From Sceloporus undulatus (lineage: Eukaryota > Chordata > Lepidosauria > Squamata > Phrynosomatidae): 64,000 nucleotides of DNA. Made by a program: the position numbers and the translations under genes. Each line of letters begins with the position of its first letter. Within the stretch, counting starts at the first letter, position 1. The notes below the pieces were generated by a model. The model worked only from the letters and a program-made list of their open reading frames with translations, made no database searches and had not been told where the DNA came from. Location: NCBI RefSeq assembly GCF_019175285.1, contig NC_056523.1, forward strand, positions 289,825,918 through 289,889,917. The letters are read 5' to 3'. Positions 43,226 to 54,089 of this stretch are shown in pieces.

Positions 43226-43935
43226 GCATAACAGCCTGTTGTTAACTGCCTTTAAGTCGACCTCAACCTATGGTGACCCTGTGGATAAGATATCTTCAAG
43301 ACCCCCCTTAAGCACTGCTCTGCTTAAATTTTGCAGACTCATGCCTGTAACCTCCCTAACTGTGTCTAGCTATCTGATGTGTGGTCTTCCTCACTTTCTA
43401 CTACCCTCAACCTTTCCCAGCATTATTGGCTTTTCTAATGAATCCTGCCTTTTCATGATGTGGCCGAAGTACTGCAGCCTCAATTTGATCATCTTGGCTT
43501 CTAGGGTTATTTCAGGCTTGATTTGTTCTAGGACCCTTTTTGGCCATCCATAGTATCCTCCACCATCTTCTCCAGCACCACATTTCAAATGAATTGATTT
43601 TCTTTTAATCTACTTTTTTAACTTTCCAGCTGTCACATGCACACATAGTGATGGGGAATACCACGGCTTGGATGACTCTACCTTTAGTGCTCAGTTGTAT
43701 ATCCTTACTTTTTAATTATCTTTTTCCAGCTCTTTCATGGTTGCCCTTCCCATTCCTAGTCTTTTCCTTATCTCTTGACTGCAATCTGTTCAATAACAAC
43801 TGCTATACATTATATTTCAGAGAACTGACCTGACAAAAACACCTCTGAGTATTTCTTGCCTTAAGTAAACCCTATGAAATTCATGGGGTCACCATAAATT
43901 GACAAACTTGAAGGCACTTATACACATACACTGAT
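43226..43935 (-). mobile_element. RTE-like LINE 3' part, minus orientation, with SINE-like tail
   Basis: Minus frame reads EITLEAKMIKLRLQYFGHIM, then KRQDSLEKPIMLGKVEGSRK, the C-terminal motif of RTE-type ORF2. 43868-43935 (TCACCATAAATTGACAAAC) is the SINE/RTE shared tail. Truncated and decayed. Confidence 0.7.
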
Positions 43936-44817
43936 GAACCATGATCACCCCACTTCAAATCCCCAGACAACCTTTTCTATATAAACCTGGACAAGTATTT
44001 GCAGCCTCCTCCAGATGTTTTTGAACTCTTATAACTAACCCCTTGCCAGCATAGCCAGTTAGAAGTGAAAATGGGAGGTGTAACACCACAACACCTGGAT
44101 TGCCAAGGCTGGTCACCCTGGTATACATGCTGAACAATAGGAATAAAGTAAAATCTTTCCTAGATCTTAGCACAGTCAGCCAAGCACTAAAAATAGGTTG
44201 ACAACATCCTCCAAGCCACTGAGATTAGTGTTTCCACCATATTCTTTGTAATCACTTTCAAGCAGCTTATACTACTCTGGGTTAGCAAGAGATACAAATC
44301 ATAGTTCGTAACCTCAATACACAATAAAATTAACAATTGCTCCTGTTTTTTGTCAGTTCCAGCTTGCTTTAAATTATATCATGGCGTTATATTTTCCAAG
44401 AAATGTTGCAAGAGGATTTTTGATAGCTAAGAAATAGAGTTCTGACATACTGATAGCACTCATTAAGGCTTTGTGTTTGAGGCCAAGATCTTTAGTTTGT
44501 TTGCTTGTTTGTTTTGCTTGTTTATGGCATTCATCAGATTTTTTTTAAAGTAGAAAGTCATCTGCTATTCTAACATTACAATGATAAACCATGCTGATTT
44601 ATAAAGGGAAAATAGATGTAAATTATCCCTTCAGCATCAACAATCCAAATGGTATATTTTTGGACCAATTAGATGAAGAATCAGGAGATTTGAACATGCA
44701 GTGTATTTTTATAGATGACATAACATAACTGGTTGAATGCCATGGCACTGGAGCATTTTTTGTTGCAGGTTAGACTCTTGCCCATTTCTCAAAGTTCTGG
44801 ATCATCTGATAACTGAG

Positions 44818-45015
44818 CCCTTTCACACAACAGAATATGATTCTACTTTGCTATGGCCACATCGTGGAGTTCATAGTTTGGCACTAGAGCTCTCTGACTG
44901 AAAAGTCTAAATGCACCTCAGTAAAGTGCAAATCCCAGGAAGCCATAGGATGAAACCATGGCAGTTAAAATGGAATCAAAGGATTATAACTGTGCTGCGT
45001 AAAAGGGCCCTAAGT
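44818..45015. mobile_element. Palindromic MITE, diverged copy
   Basis: CCCTTTCACACAACAGAATA at the left and GTGCTGCGTAAAAGGGCC at the right, with GGCACTAGAGCTCTCTGAC at the centre, which all members of the 4487 family share. Confidence 0.5.
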
Positions 45016-46864
45016 TATCTCAATGTTTGTAAACTGGGAAAAGAGGTTACAAAAATCGTCAGCAGTTTTTTCTGCAGAGTAAATAACTTGGGTGAGTTTA
45101 CATTGTGAAAATGAGGTGTATTGAGGGTTCAGTAAAACAAAAAACAACCCTGATGACTTTTAAGATATATTTTTTTCTAGAACATTTTGGGTGGTCCAAG
45201 CACTGATCTCCAAGCATCATATTTAGGCTGGCTTTCTGCTACAATAACTACTAAGTCATCAACACCAGAGCTGAATGATAGCAGAAGAACATAAAAATGC
45301 AACATGAATAGAACCCAAATGAGTAGACAACAATGGATTATATATCTTAGCTACGTTATTGTTTCCGTTTTTTAGCATTATCTGCATTACATTTTCAAAT
45401 ATTCACAACCGTGAGAGCTAGCAATTTTTTATGTGTGTTCAAATTCAGACACACAAACAGAACAAGAATTCTCAGAACATGCTCAAGTTCTTTAGAACAC
45501 ATTAACTACCCTAGAACCTTCATGTTGCTTTTAACTGAACATAAGCCTATCCCTAGAATACCACAAGGATTTAAAACAGAACAAACATGGATATATTTCT
45601 GCAAGCAGAACAATTACCTCCACTCAAATCAAAAGTCTAATCCAAGAGAACTGGTCCACTTGGATTTATTCAATGTAATGATATTTCAACAGCATAGTGA
45701 TGCCACACTTGTAGTAATAGTTAGAAATGGCACCAGTGACCCAAAAACTCTTCCCATTCATCTTGCCAATGTATCACTTAAGTATTCCGTTTGGTATTTT
45801 CACTTTATCAACGTTAAATGGTATTAAAATATGCTACTTCTATTGTTGCCAATTAGCTAAATTTACAAGCCATATTTATTTTAGATGAAAAGACATTAAT
45901 CAAAAGAAAGTATAATTGCACAATTTCTTGTTCAAGTATTTCTATGTCAGTGGTAAACCAGCAAAGGCAGACTGGCTCTACTAGTTGTGCTTCCAATGAG
46001 TGGTCAAAACGGCATTATTCCTTCTGGCCTTGTTTTTTGAAACTGATTCTTAGAATTGTTCTTAATCTCTTTTCAAATAAGGTTTTATGTATTTAATTGC
46101 ACATCACTTTGGTGTCCTTGTGGGAAGAGAAATTATTAACCAATATGACTACCAAATATATTTCTCTGGAAACACCTAAAACCTATGACATATGTAATGG
46201 GTATTAGATCCACACAAAAAGCAGAGTGTGATTTTAACGGGATTTTAGCATAAACTCTCCCTGCATTGTGATTGATTCTAGACACAGAATCCATGTGAAA
46301 AAACAAAAGCCACACTGCTAAGTGCTCTTAATTATGAATGCACAAGGCTCTTTAGATTTATAGAACAGCTGAAATGTTTTGAATACCATGGAAGCAGGTG
46401 GTAACAAAAATAGATCCAGAAATGAATGTGGGTCAGGAGCAGAACAGTGGGACCCTTCTAGGGTCAGGACTTCTACACAGATGTCTCCCTAAAAAGTATA
46501 TAATTTTACCTAGAGTTAAATTATTCCCTTAACCCCATAAGGGAATAAAGCCACTCAATAGATGAAGTTAAGGTCACAACTATCAACTAACCACAATCTA
46601 GACTAATATGATGTGCCATAAGCACAAACAAGGGCCATAACCAATAACTCAGGCACAGACAAGACAAAGTCCCAAAATCCATGTGTATATTGTAGAATAT
46701 TACAACAGAACTAGGGAGTTTATCACATGGGAGGGATGTGCCTAAACCCCATGCATAAATGGGGTTTAAACCCATGAAAATCCCACAAGAGCGGGATTGT
46801 TTTCAGATGACATAGCTCAAATTAAGCATTGATGTGACATTAACCCATGCAAAAAGCGGCAAAC

Positions 46865-46983
46865 TCGCACCACTTTTTAACTCTGGGATTTACATTTTAC
46901 ATTTTTAAAATATTTTCAAACCATGGATGCTTGAATCCATGGATAAAAAATCTGTGGATATGGAGGGCTGACTGTATATCAAC
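46865..46983. mobile_element. Right part of a GTGGGCCCCTGGTA-type MITE
   Basis: TTTTCAAACCATGGATGCTT, then CTGTGGATATGGAGGGCTGA, matches the right end of the copy at 47457-47690. Confidence 0.6.
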
Positions 46984-47456
46984 TGTAATGTTTTCATACA
47001 TGGCTTTTCAGGGTTTTCCAGTGAATTCACAGAACAAAGGATTTGCGAGTGAGATTAATAAGCCAGGTTTACATATTGTTATCAGGGTACCCCAAGATGA
47101 TCAGAATCCCCTTCTTTAGGTGCTACTGCATACCAAGGTGCAGTACCTATAATCATGAGTAGACCTTTTCAGTGAAAGTTCCTCAATTATGGAATCCTCT
47201 CTTCAAAGAATCCAACTGGTGACTACCTAACTGGTTGGTTTTTTCCCCCAGTTCCAAGAAAAGACTGTTTTACCCTCTCAGATTTTTCAAATTAATATAT
47301 AATATTTGTGCCTAGTTTGATGTTTGTTGTTGTTGTGTGCCTCTCTGCTGCTTCTGTTGGGGGGGTTTAGTGTTAATTTTTATGGTATTTTTATTTGCAT
47401 TTTACCTGTCTTTATACAGTTGCCCTGAGAACATTTTCTTCTAGGATAGATAATAT

Positions 47457-47690
47457 AGTGGACCCTTGGTATCCGCTGGGGTTTGGTTCCAGGAGCCCCC
47501 ACTGATACCAAAATCCGTGGCTGCTCAAGTTCCATTAAATACAGTGTCATAGTAAAATGTTGTCCCTTATATAAAATGGCAAAATCAAAGTTTGGTTTTT
47601 AGAATTTATATATTTTTAAAATATTTTCAAGCTATGGATGGGTGAATCCTTAGATAAAGAATCTGTGGATATGGAGGGTTGATGTAAATT
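47457..47690. mobile_element. MITE (GTGGACCCTTGGTATCC ... GGATATGGAGGG)
   Basis: The most complete of three copies in the window (also 37575 and 46865). It starts AGTGGACCCTTGGTATCCGC and ends TGTGGATATGGAGGGTTGA. Confidence 0.65.
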
Positions 47691-48554
47691 GAATAAATTT
47701 AGGAAACAGTTTAATGGAGTACAACTGGTGCAGTTAAACCACAGAATGGTCTAGTCGACTGATATATAGTGCCCAGAAAAGACCCAAGTAACTACAGCTC
47801 AAATATACTGTTCTGTTCATTCTTTTAAACACACAAATACCATCCTCATTGCCAACCCCACTTAACCCAAACAGGGTCTTTTCTATCTTCCATGTCAGTA
47901 GCAGTAACACTGGTGAAGAGCAATCCCAAATATTACCCCACTGCCTGCCACCCACCCAGCGAGGGACAACATGGCAATCATTTTTCTTTCATTGAACACA
48001 GACATGTACGAGTGACTAAATTTCATCAGGCCCTTTTAATGAGGACCAAGCACAAAGAGAAGGGAGAATATAAAGAGTACTCGCAGCACATTCCTTATTC
48101 ACAGGGTGTACCTGGCTTCTATCCAAGTTCACAGACCAACTGACAGACAGATAGATATAGTGAATGCTGGTTCAGCTGCTACTCTTGCTTCTCCCTCAGC
48201 CATAGTTTCATCAGGAAACCTAGTTGACTTTTTTTTGTAACCATCACTAGCATATTAATCTTTAACAACAAAAGCTCATCTCTTAAATTAATTGAAAGAT
48301 TGCTGCCATTCCCATTAATTTTAGGGGACATGGATTTTCACAGCAGTGATGTACAGCTATTGAGTTATTCCTGTTGTAACTGAAAATATCTGAGGAATAG
48401 CATTACAAAAGAACTGTTCCTGATACAGATTAAAACTATTAAAATCAACACAGCCACCTGACCTTTTGGACTGTCCAGGGGTGGTAGTTCTGTCCAGGGG
48501 TGGTAGTGCTATAAAGGAGGTATTAGTGAGGGCCTGGACCTCAAAATTTATAAT

Positions 48555-48700
48555 TACACCACTGATGTCTACATAGCAAGAGAGCACTCCAAATGTTGGA
48601 CTGCAAATCCCAGCAGCCCTAGCCAGCACTGACAATGGTGTTAAATCATAGGAACTGCAGTCCATAGGAGCTGAAGTCCAACAATATCTGGAAGCTCATC
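48555..48700. mobile_element. Decayed short hAT-like MITE
   Basis: CCAAATGTTGGACTGCAAAT and GAAGTCCAACAATATCTGG are inverted arms of the 20213 family. Confidence 0.45.
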
Positions 48701-49752
48701 CTAGGCTTCAGTATATAAGAGCTACCAGTCTCCAAGGATGTACATATTTAGCTAAAATATTCATTTAGAAGGCGTTAAGACCCTTTAAAAACAATTAACT
48801 GCTTCCAAAACAGAAAACTAGGAAAGTTTCAAAACTAGAAACTAGTTCTTTCCCACACTCATGTCTTTAAATCTCTAGGCCTAGTAGCCAGACAAAATGA
48901 AAATGCACTCTTAAACACTTCTCAAAATTCTTGACAACATTCAGGGGCTTCACAGGTAAACAAGAAAAACTCTGTTCCAAGGCAGATGTCTGGATTTCAC
49001 TGTCCATACCCAAACTATATATCATTTTGAATGAAGAAGCTTGAAATGTTCAAAAACTGAATATGTCTTGACAAATGTTAATTCTGTCAAAGTTGACATA
49101 GATTCTCCCACTCCATGCCAAAAAGTCTATTTGCAACCCAAAAACATTGGGAGAAAAGGAGATTAATACACTTCACTAATATTACTTTAACATATATTCA
49201 AAGGATGGATTGCTATTAAACAGTTTAGTGAATACTGTACACTTCTGTCTGAAGCTTTTCACACTGTATGATAACACTTCTTAATGTTTTAGAGAATAGA
49301 TGTGAAGCAAAACCTAGAAACAGGCCATGAGCTTTATATACACATCACTCTTTTCTTTATGTCAGCTGGAGATTCTTAGTTGCAGGAAGGAAGAAAAGTC
49401 CTTCTTCCAGCTTTAAAACATCAGATTTCTGCTTAAGGGTGATATAACCTACTTAAGCCCATACACTAATACCCTTCACATGCTTTGAAATAATGTTAAC
49501 AGTTGATGTTCTGTAATTAAACACAACATTATCAATGACCATGGCTCAAAAGTAAATTAGGCTATAGGCCTGCATTCCACTGCAATTCTTCACAGTATTA
49601 CAGTTTGAAACATCCAAAGCCCCCTGGTTTAATCTGTTTGCATGTGCTAACATCACCAAATTCCAGAGGACACTGGTTTAGTTAAACTAGTTAAGATTTA
49701 GAATTCAAAGTAGAGGTCTGTGACACAGCACAAATTGGCCAACTTGGGTATG

Positions 49753-49754
<2 letters not shown>

Positions 49755-49810
<56 letters not shown>

Positions 49811-49832
49811 CATCCATCCATCCATCCATCCC
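49755..49832. repeat. (TA)n followed by (CATC)n microsatellite
   Basis: A pure TA run from about 49758 to 49806, then (CATC)n to 49830. Confidence 0.95.
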
Positions 49833-50237
49833 AAGGCAAGAAGCATTATGAGACTCACCAAGTTTGAGAGACAATGCAAAACAGATGGTTTGCCTGGGGC
49901 AAACTGAAAAAATAAAGGGCACACACAGAAGACACATGAGCCAATGAGCACTTTCAGATGTCCATAGGGGAGGGATTGTTAGGAATGTAACTACTTCTGA
50001 AAAAATAACAGGTGATCCTTTCCCTTCAATAAAAAAAATCCATAATTGTTGAGATGGAGATAGGGAAGCATTAATGTATTAGGAATACTGTCAGTAGTTG
50101 CTACACCAACTGGAAAAGCTCAGGAGGGCTGTTTTTGGATGCACATTTTTCAAATGTGTTGTCTCTGCGTGGTGCTCCCTGTGAGCTGCACCAATACAAG
50201 CATGGATGGAATATCCCCATATTTATATTTAGTAGTG

Positions 50238-50455
50238 TGGCATAGTGATGTGAGTATTGGACTAGGTCTCTGGAGACCAGGTTCGATTCCCAGCTCGGCC
50301 ATGACACCCACTAGGTGACCTTGGGCAAGTCACAATCTCTCAGCCTCAGGGGAAGGCAATGGCAAACCTCCTCTGAACAAATCTTGCCAAGAAAACCACA
50401 TGATCAGTTCATCTTAAGGTTGCCATAAGTCGGAAACAACTTGGAGGCATACAAC
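50238..50455 (+). mobile_element. Sauria-type SINE, plus orientation
   Basis: Full order is visible: GTGGCATAGTGATGTGAGTA head, CTCAGCCTCAGGGGAAGGC body, GGAAACAACTTGGAGGC tail. Confidence 0.85.
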
Positions 50456-50639
50456 ACACAAACACACAGAGAGAGCAACTAGTTAACAGCACCAGCACAG
50501 GTAGGATGGTTTGCCAGTGCATGTTGCTATACACAGGTCTGAAATGTCTCAGCCATCACCACCAAAGGCAAAATATAATTAAAGGTACATAAACAAAGGC
50601 TCAAGAGTTCCCCAGAAATTGCTCATATAACACTTTGAA

Positions 50640-50760
50640 AATGCATCTACACAGAACAGTTGTAGCTGCTTTGATACCACTTTAACTGCCATGGCTCCAT
50701 CCTAGAGAATCCAGGTGTTGGCAGTTTGGCAAAGAACCTGGAATCCTCTGCCAGAAAACA
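50640..50760. mobile_element. Left half of the 4487-type palindromic MITE
   Basis: CTTTGATACCACTTTAACTG and CCATGGCTCCATCCTAGAG are present; the inverse half is missing. Confidence 0.5.
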
Positions 50761-50872
50761 CCAGTCTATTGCCCCTGAACTTCAGCACTAAGTTCTAGAT
50801 TTGAATCAAAGTTCCTTAGCAAAGAAAGAAGCCATGGTGGCTAAATTTGGTATCTATAAATTGCCACAGAAC

Positions 50873-51095
50873 AGCCAGCATGGTGTAGTAGTTTGAGCGC
50901 TGGACTAGGTCTCTGGAGACCAAGGTTCAATTTCATGCTAGGCCATGAAACTGACTGACCTTGGGCCAGTCAAATGCTCCCAGCCTCAGAAGAAAGCAAA
51001 GGCAAACCCTCTCTGAACAAATCTTGCCAGGAAAACCCCATGATAGCTTTGCCTTAAGGTTGCCATAAGTCAAAAATCACTTGAAGGCACATAAT
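50873..51095 (+). mobile_element. Sauria-type SINE, plus orientation
   Basis: CAGCCAGCATGGTGTAGTAG head, CTCCCAGCCTCAGAAGAAAG body, CACTTGAAGGCACATAA tail. Confidence 0.85.
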
Positions 51096-51103
51096 TGAGT
51101 CTA

Positions 51104-51330
51104 AGGTCCAAAACACACTGCAAAAATAATCCAGTTTGAGACCACTTTAGCTGCTCTGGGTCAATGCTAGAGAATTCTGGGAACTGTAGTTTTGTGAGGC
51201 ATTTAGTCGCCTCTATCAGAGAGCTCTGGTGCCACAACAAACTACAATTCCCAGGACTCCCTATTACTGAACCAGGACAGTTAAAGCAGTCTCAAACTGG
51301 GTTATTTCTGCAATATGTTTTGGACCTAAG
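51104..51330. mobile_element. Palindromic MITE, same family as 4487-4704
   Basis: GGTCCAAAACACACTGCAAA and its inverse TTCTGCAATATGTTTTGGACC form the ends; GAATTCTGGGAACTGTAG and CTACAATTCCCAGGA lie inside. The 111-codon frame across it is not a gene. Confidence 0.75.
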
Positions 51331-51593
51331 TTCCTCAACAAAGGATTCCACAGAATTGGTAGCTAAATTCAGTATCTATAAATTAACACAAGGTTTAGCC
51401 CAATACCTACATTTTGCCTACATTTTTAGCTTGCCCTTCTGTGCAAAAGCACCATTCACGCAAAGGGCCTTCTTTCTAAGCAGACATGCACTGAATTAAT
51501 AACCTAAAGAAGGTACAAGACCTTTCCATCTACAAAACCCTTCCAATTCCAAACAGCCTTGGCTACGCCTTCATCATGCAAAACAATTTAGGA

Positions 51594-51960
51594 AGAAAAG
51601 GCAAAACGCACCCCACAATCTTTTAAGGTCAGCATTTAAATACTGCATGGGCCCTGTACCTAATTTAAAAACAAATCCTTCAGCCTCCAAGCCAAGAGGT
51701 TTAGTGGCCTGTGCAATACTGTATAGCAAGATAGGAAAAAGGAGGAGGGAATGTTTAAAAAGGAGAAAGAGAAGAAGAAGAAGGCAAGGCACACCCCACA
51801 ATCTTTTAAGGTCAGCATGGGCCCTGTACCTAATTTAAAAGCAGACCCTTCAGCCTCCAAGCCAAGAGGTCTAGTGGGGATGGTCACAGCCCCTGCTGCA
51901 GATTTCAGGGCCCTGTGCAATATGGCAGGAAAGGGGGGAATGCTTTTGTTTAAAAACAAA
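51594..51960. repeat. Diverged tandem duplication, unit about 185 bp
   Basis: Copy one (51594-51776) and copy two (51779-51960) share CACCCCACAATCTTTTAAGG, TGGGCCCTGTACCTAATTT and CCTTCAGCCTCCAAGCCAAG. Copy two carries an extra stretch around CACAGCCCCTGCTGCAG. Located just inside FAM169A intron 1. Confidence 0.8.
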
Positions 51961-52087
51961 TAAATAAGCAGACACCCAACCCTGACGATTTAAGGGATTT
52001 CCTTACACACACATCCCCTCCCACCAGAAACCCAATTCTCTGGCAGGCTGCTGGCAAGGATTGCATCGTCTTCTCTCTAGGCGTTAC

Positions 52088-52350
52088 CTTCGCTTGGACT
52101 AAGGCGACGCCGCCGCCGCCACTGCCCGGCCCCTCCGTCTGGGAAGCAGTTTAATTCATTCTGCCCAGCTGAGCCCAGGCTGCCAGCAGGAAAAGGTGGT
52201 CCCTTCCACGCAGGCGCGCCGCTCTCTGCTCCTGGAGCCCCTGGGCGCGCGCAGCAAGAGTAGTGCTAGCACTGCTGCTGCTGCTGCTGCTGCTGCCGCC
52301 CCTGAAGGGCTGGGGAGGGGGCAGGCCCTTTGCATTGGTCTGCAGGGGAG
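52088..52350 (-). promoter_or_regulatory. FAM169A: FAM169A putative 5'-UTR exon and promoter
   Basis: CpG-rich interval with GCC and GCT repeats (52109-52120; 52271-52297). A strong minus-strand donor, GCGAAG|GTAACG, ends an exon at 52088. Since the first coding exon has its own acceptor two bases before ATG, a non-coding first exon is required, and this is the best candidate upstream. The transcription start is not defined, and the CpG-rich block at 53170-53760 is an alternative. Confidence 0.55.
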
Positions 52351-52469
52351 GGGAGTCAGGGGTCCACTCTGCACAACCAAGGCATCCAGCCGATTTCCCT
52401 CTCTGGGGGCGCGGCAGGGGATGATGATGGGGAAGGCATTCCAAACCTGGAACAGATCCAGACACACAT

Positions 52470-52578
52470 GCACGCGCACACAGACATATTCAGAATTATA
52501 CATACATATGTAGGCACACACACATATGTGTGCGTGTGTATATACACACAAACACACACACATAATTGTATATATAAA

Positions 52579-52618
<40 letters not shown>

Positions 52619-52720
52619 CGGAATTAAGAATATATATATATATATGTGCATTTATACAGTATATACAATTATGTGTGTGTGTTTGTGTGTATATACACAC
52701 GCACACATATGTACAGTATA

Positions 52721-52776
<56 letters not shown>

Positions 52777-52828
52777 GTATATTCAGAATTATACACATAT
52801 ATAGGCACACATACACACACACATATAC
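52470..52828. repeat. Compound (CA)n/(TA)n microsatellite with inverted halves
   Basis: Two related blocks carry TATACACACAAACACACAC-type and the inverse TGTGTGTTTGTGTGTATATA sequence, with a pure (TA)n near 52731-52761. False frames of up to 174 codons arise here. Confidence 0.9.
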
Positions 52829-53036
52829 AGGGATCAATTCCCTCTCAGCCATGAAATCCACCGAGTGACTTTGGGCAAGAAGTCACACTCTCTCAGCCTC
52901 AGGGGAAGGCAAAGGCAACCCCCTCTGAACACATCTCGCCAAGGAAACCCCAGAACACTGGCCTTAGGATCGCCATAAGTAGGAAAGGACTTGAAGGCCC
53001 ACAACACACACACACACACATACACATACATATACT
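52829..53036 (+). mobile_element. Sauria-type SINE body and tail, plus orientation
   Basis: GGGATCAATTCCCTCTCAGC, CTCTCAGCCTCAGGGGAAGG and GGACTTGAAGGCCCACAACA are present; the tRNA-like head is replaced by the microsatellite. Confidence 0.75.
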
Positions 53037-53169
53037 ATGTTACAGCTGTAAAGGTTGACCTTCCAAGGTTGTGTGGCTGCCTTCCCCTGGAGGCGTAGAC
53101 AGAGCCAGGGCTGTTTGGAACTGGATGGCTTTTAGGGAAGGTCTGGAAATCTCGTTTGGGTTCTTAATA

Positions 53170-53760
53170 CCGTGCTTTGGAAGCGTTGCTTTGGTTCTGT
53201 CCCTCCCTTTTCCTGGAGCGTCCTCCATTTTGGGGGCCCTGGCCCTCCTTGGCGGCGAGGAGGACCTCTGCTCCCCCTGGACTTCCCCAGAGAGAAAGAC
53301 AGAGAGGGAGCCCAGATGATCCCTCCTTCCTTCCCTACCTGAAGAAGATGGCGGGGGAGAAGGTGGGCGTGGGCCTCCAGGCTCCCTGGCTCGCGGGGGG
53401 GGGGGGGGGGGGGGGGGGGGGCTGTCACAACCCCACTTGGCTGCTTACCTTCCAGAAAGAAAGGGCTCCTCTTCCCTGGGAACTGCTATGAGGGATGCTT
53501 CCCCTCAGGATGCCAGCTCTAGGATGCTCCTCAAGAGGGAAAGAGGAGGAGGAAGATGAAGAAGAGGAGGAGGAGATGGAAGGTTCAGCCCTAGGCTTTG
53601 CCCCCTTCTCCAGGGGCAGGGCTCACTCACCTGGGCCAAGCTGCCTCCCCTCCGCAGGGGCTGCCCCACAACGGGGAAGGCTCAGAGGCCCCCTGCCCCT
53701 GGGCTCTCTCTCCAGGGGCTGGGGGGCTGGAGGGGGCCTGGGCTCACCATGAAAGGCGGC
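53170..53760. other. GC-rich, CpG-containing block with G tract
   Basis: Contains a run of about 28 G at 53394-53421, a YY1-like word AAGATGGCGGGG at 53344 and GAG/GAA repeats at 53540-53580. No exon can be defined. It may be part of the FAM169A promoter region. Confidence 0.35.
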
Positions 53761-53900
53761 TGCATCCCTCCCTCCCTCGCCCTTCTCCCTCCCGCTTCTG
53801 ACGCAGCAGGCATTCAGCACCGCCTGGGGCCTTCTTCAGCAGCAGCACCCAGCAGCATCCCCACCTTCCTCCTCCTCCTCCTCCTCCTCAGGGGCCATTG

Positions 53901-54060
53901 GAGACTCAGGGTCTCCTCTGTCATCATTTGAGGGGCAAGGTTTCCTCTGTCCCCAGACTTCTTTTGTTGTAGCTCTGTTGCTGCTGCTGCAACAACAAGA
54001 GGAGCCTGGGGCAGAGGAAACCTTGCCCCTCAAATGGTGACAGAGGAGACCCTGAGTCTC
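53901..54060. repeat. Near-perfect long hairpin, arms about 58 nt
   Basis: 53901-53959 and 54003-54060 are inverted copies with only a few differences (shared GAGACTCAGGGTCTCCTCTG). The loop continues the symmetry with CTTTTGTTGTAGC against GCTGCAACAACAAG. Family not recognised. Confidence 0.8.
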
Positions 54061-54089
54061 AAAATCACCCCAGCCATTCTCTCCCCCCT

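Larger units (their letters stand above)
34831..52087 (-). other. FAM169A: FAM169A intron 1
   Basis: About 17.3 kb between the start-codon exon and the putative 5'-UTR exon. It holds scattered MITEs, SINEs and LINE scraps listed separately; between them (notably 37700-38920, 39135-41110, 45100-46850 and 48700-49740) I recognise no exon, RNA gene or named repeat. Confidence 0.6.

Noticed and set aside
49755-49832. Regular repeats as a possible array of functional units
   Set aside because: Simple (TA)n and (CATC)n microsatellite; no spacers as in CRISPR.
52156-52605. Coding first exon for FAM169A or an overlapping gene of about 150 residues
   Set aside because: The frame runs into the CA/TA microsatellite, and the coding start of FAM169A is securely placed in exon 2 at 34828.
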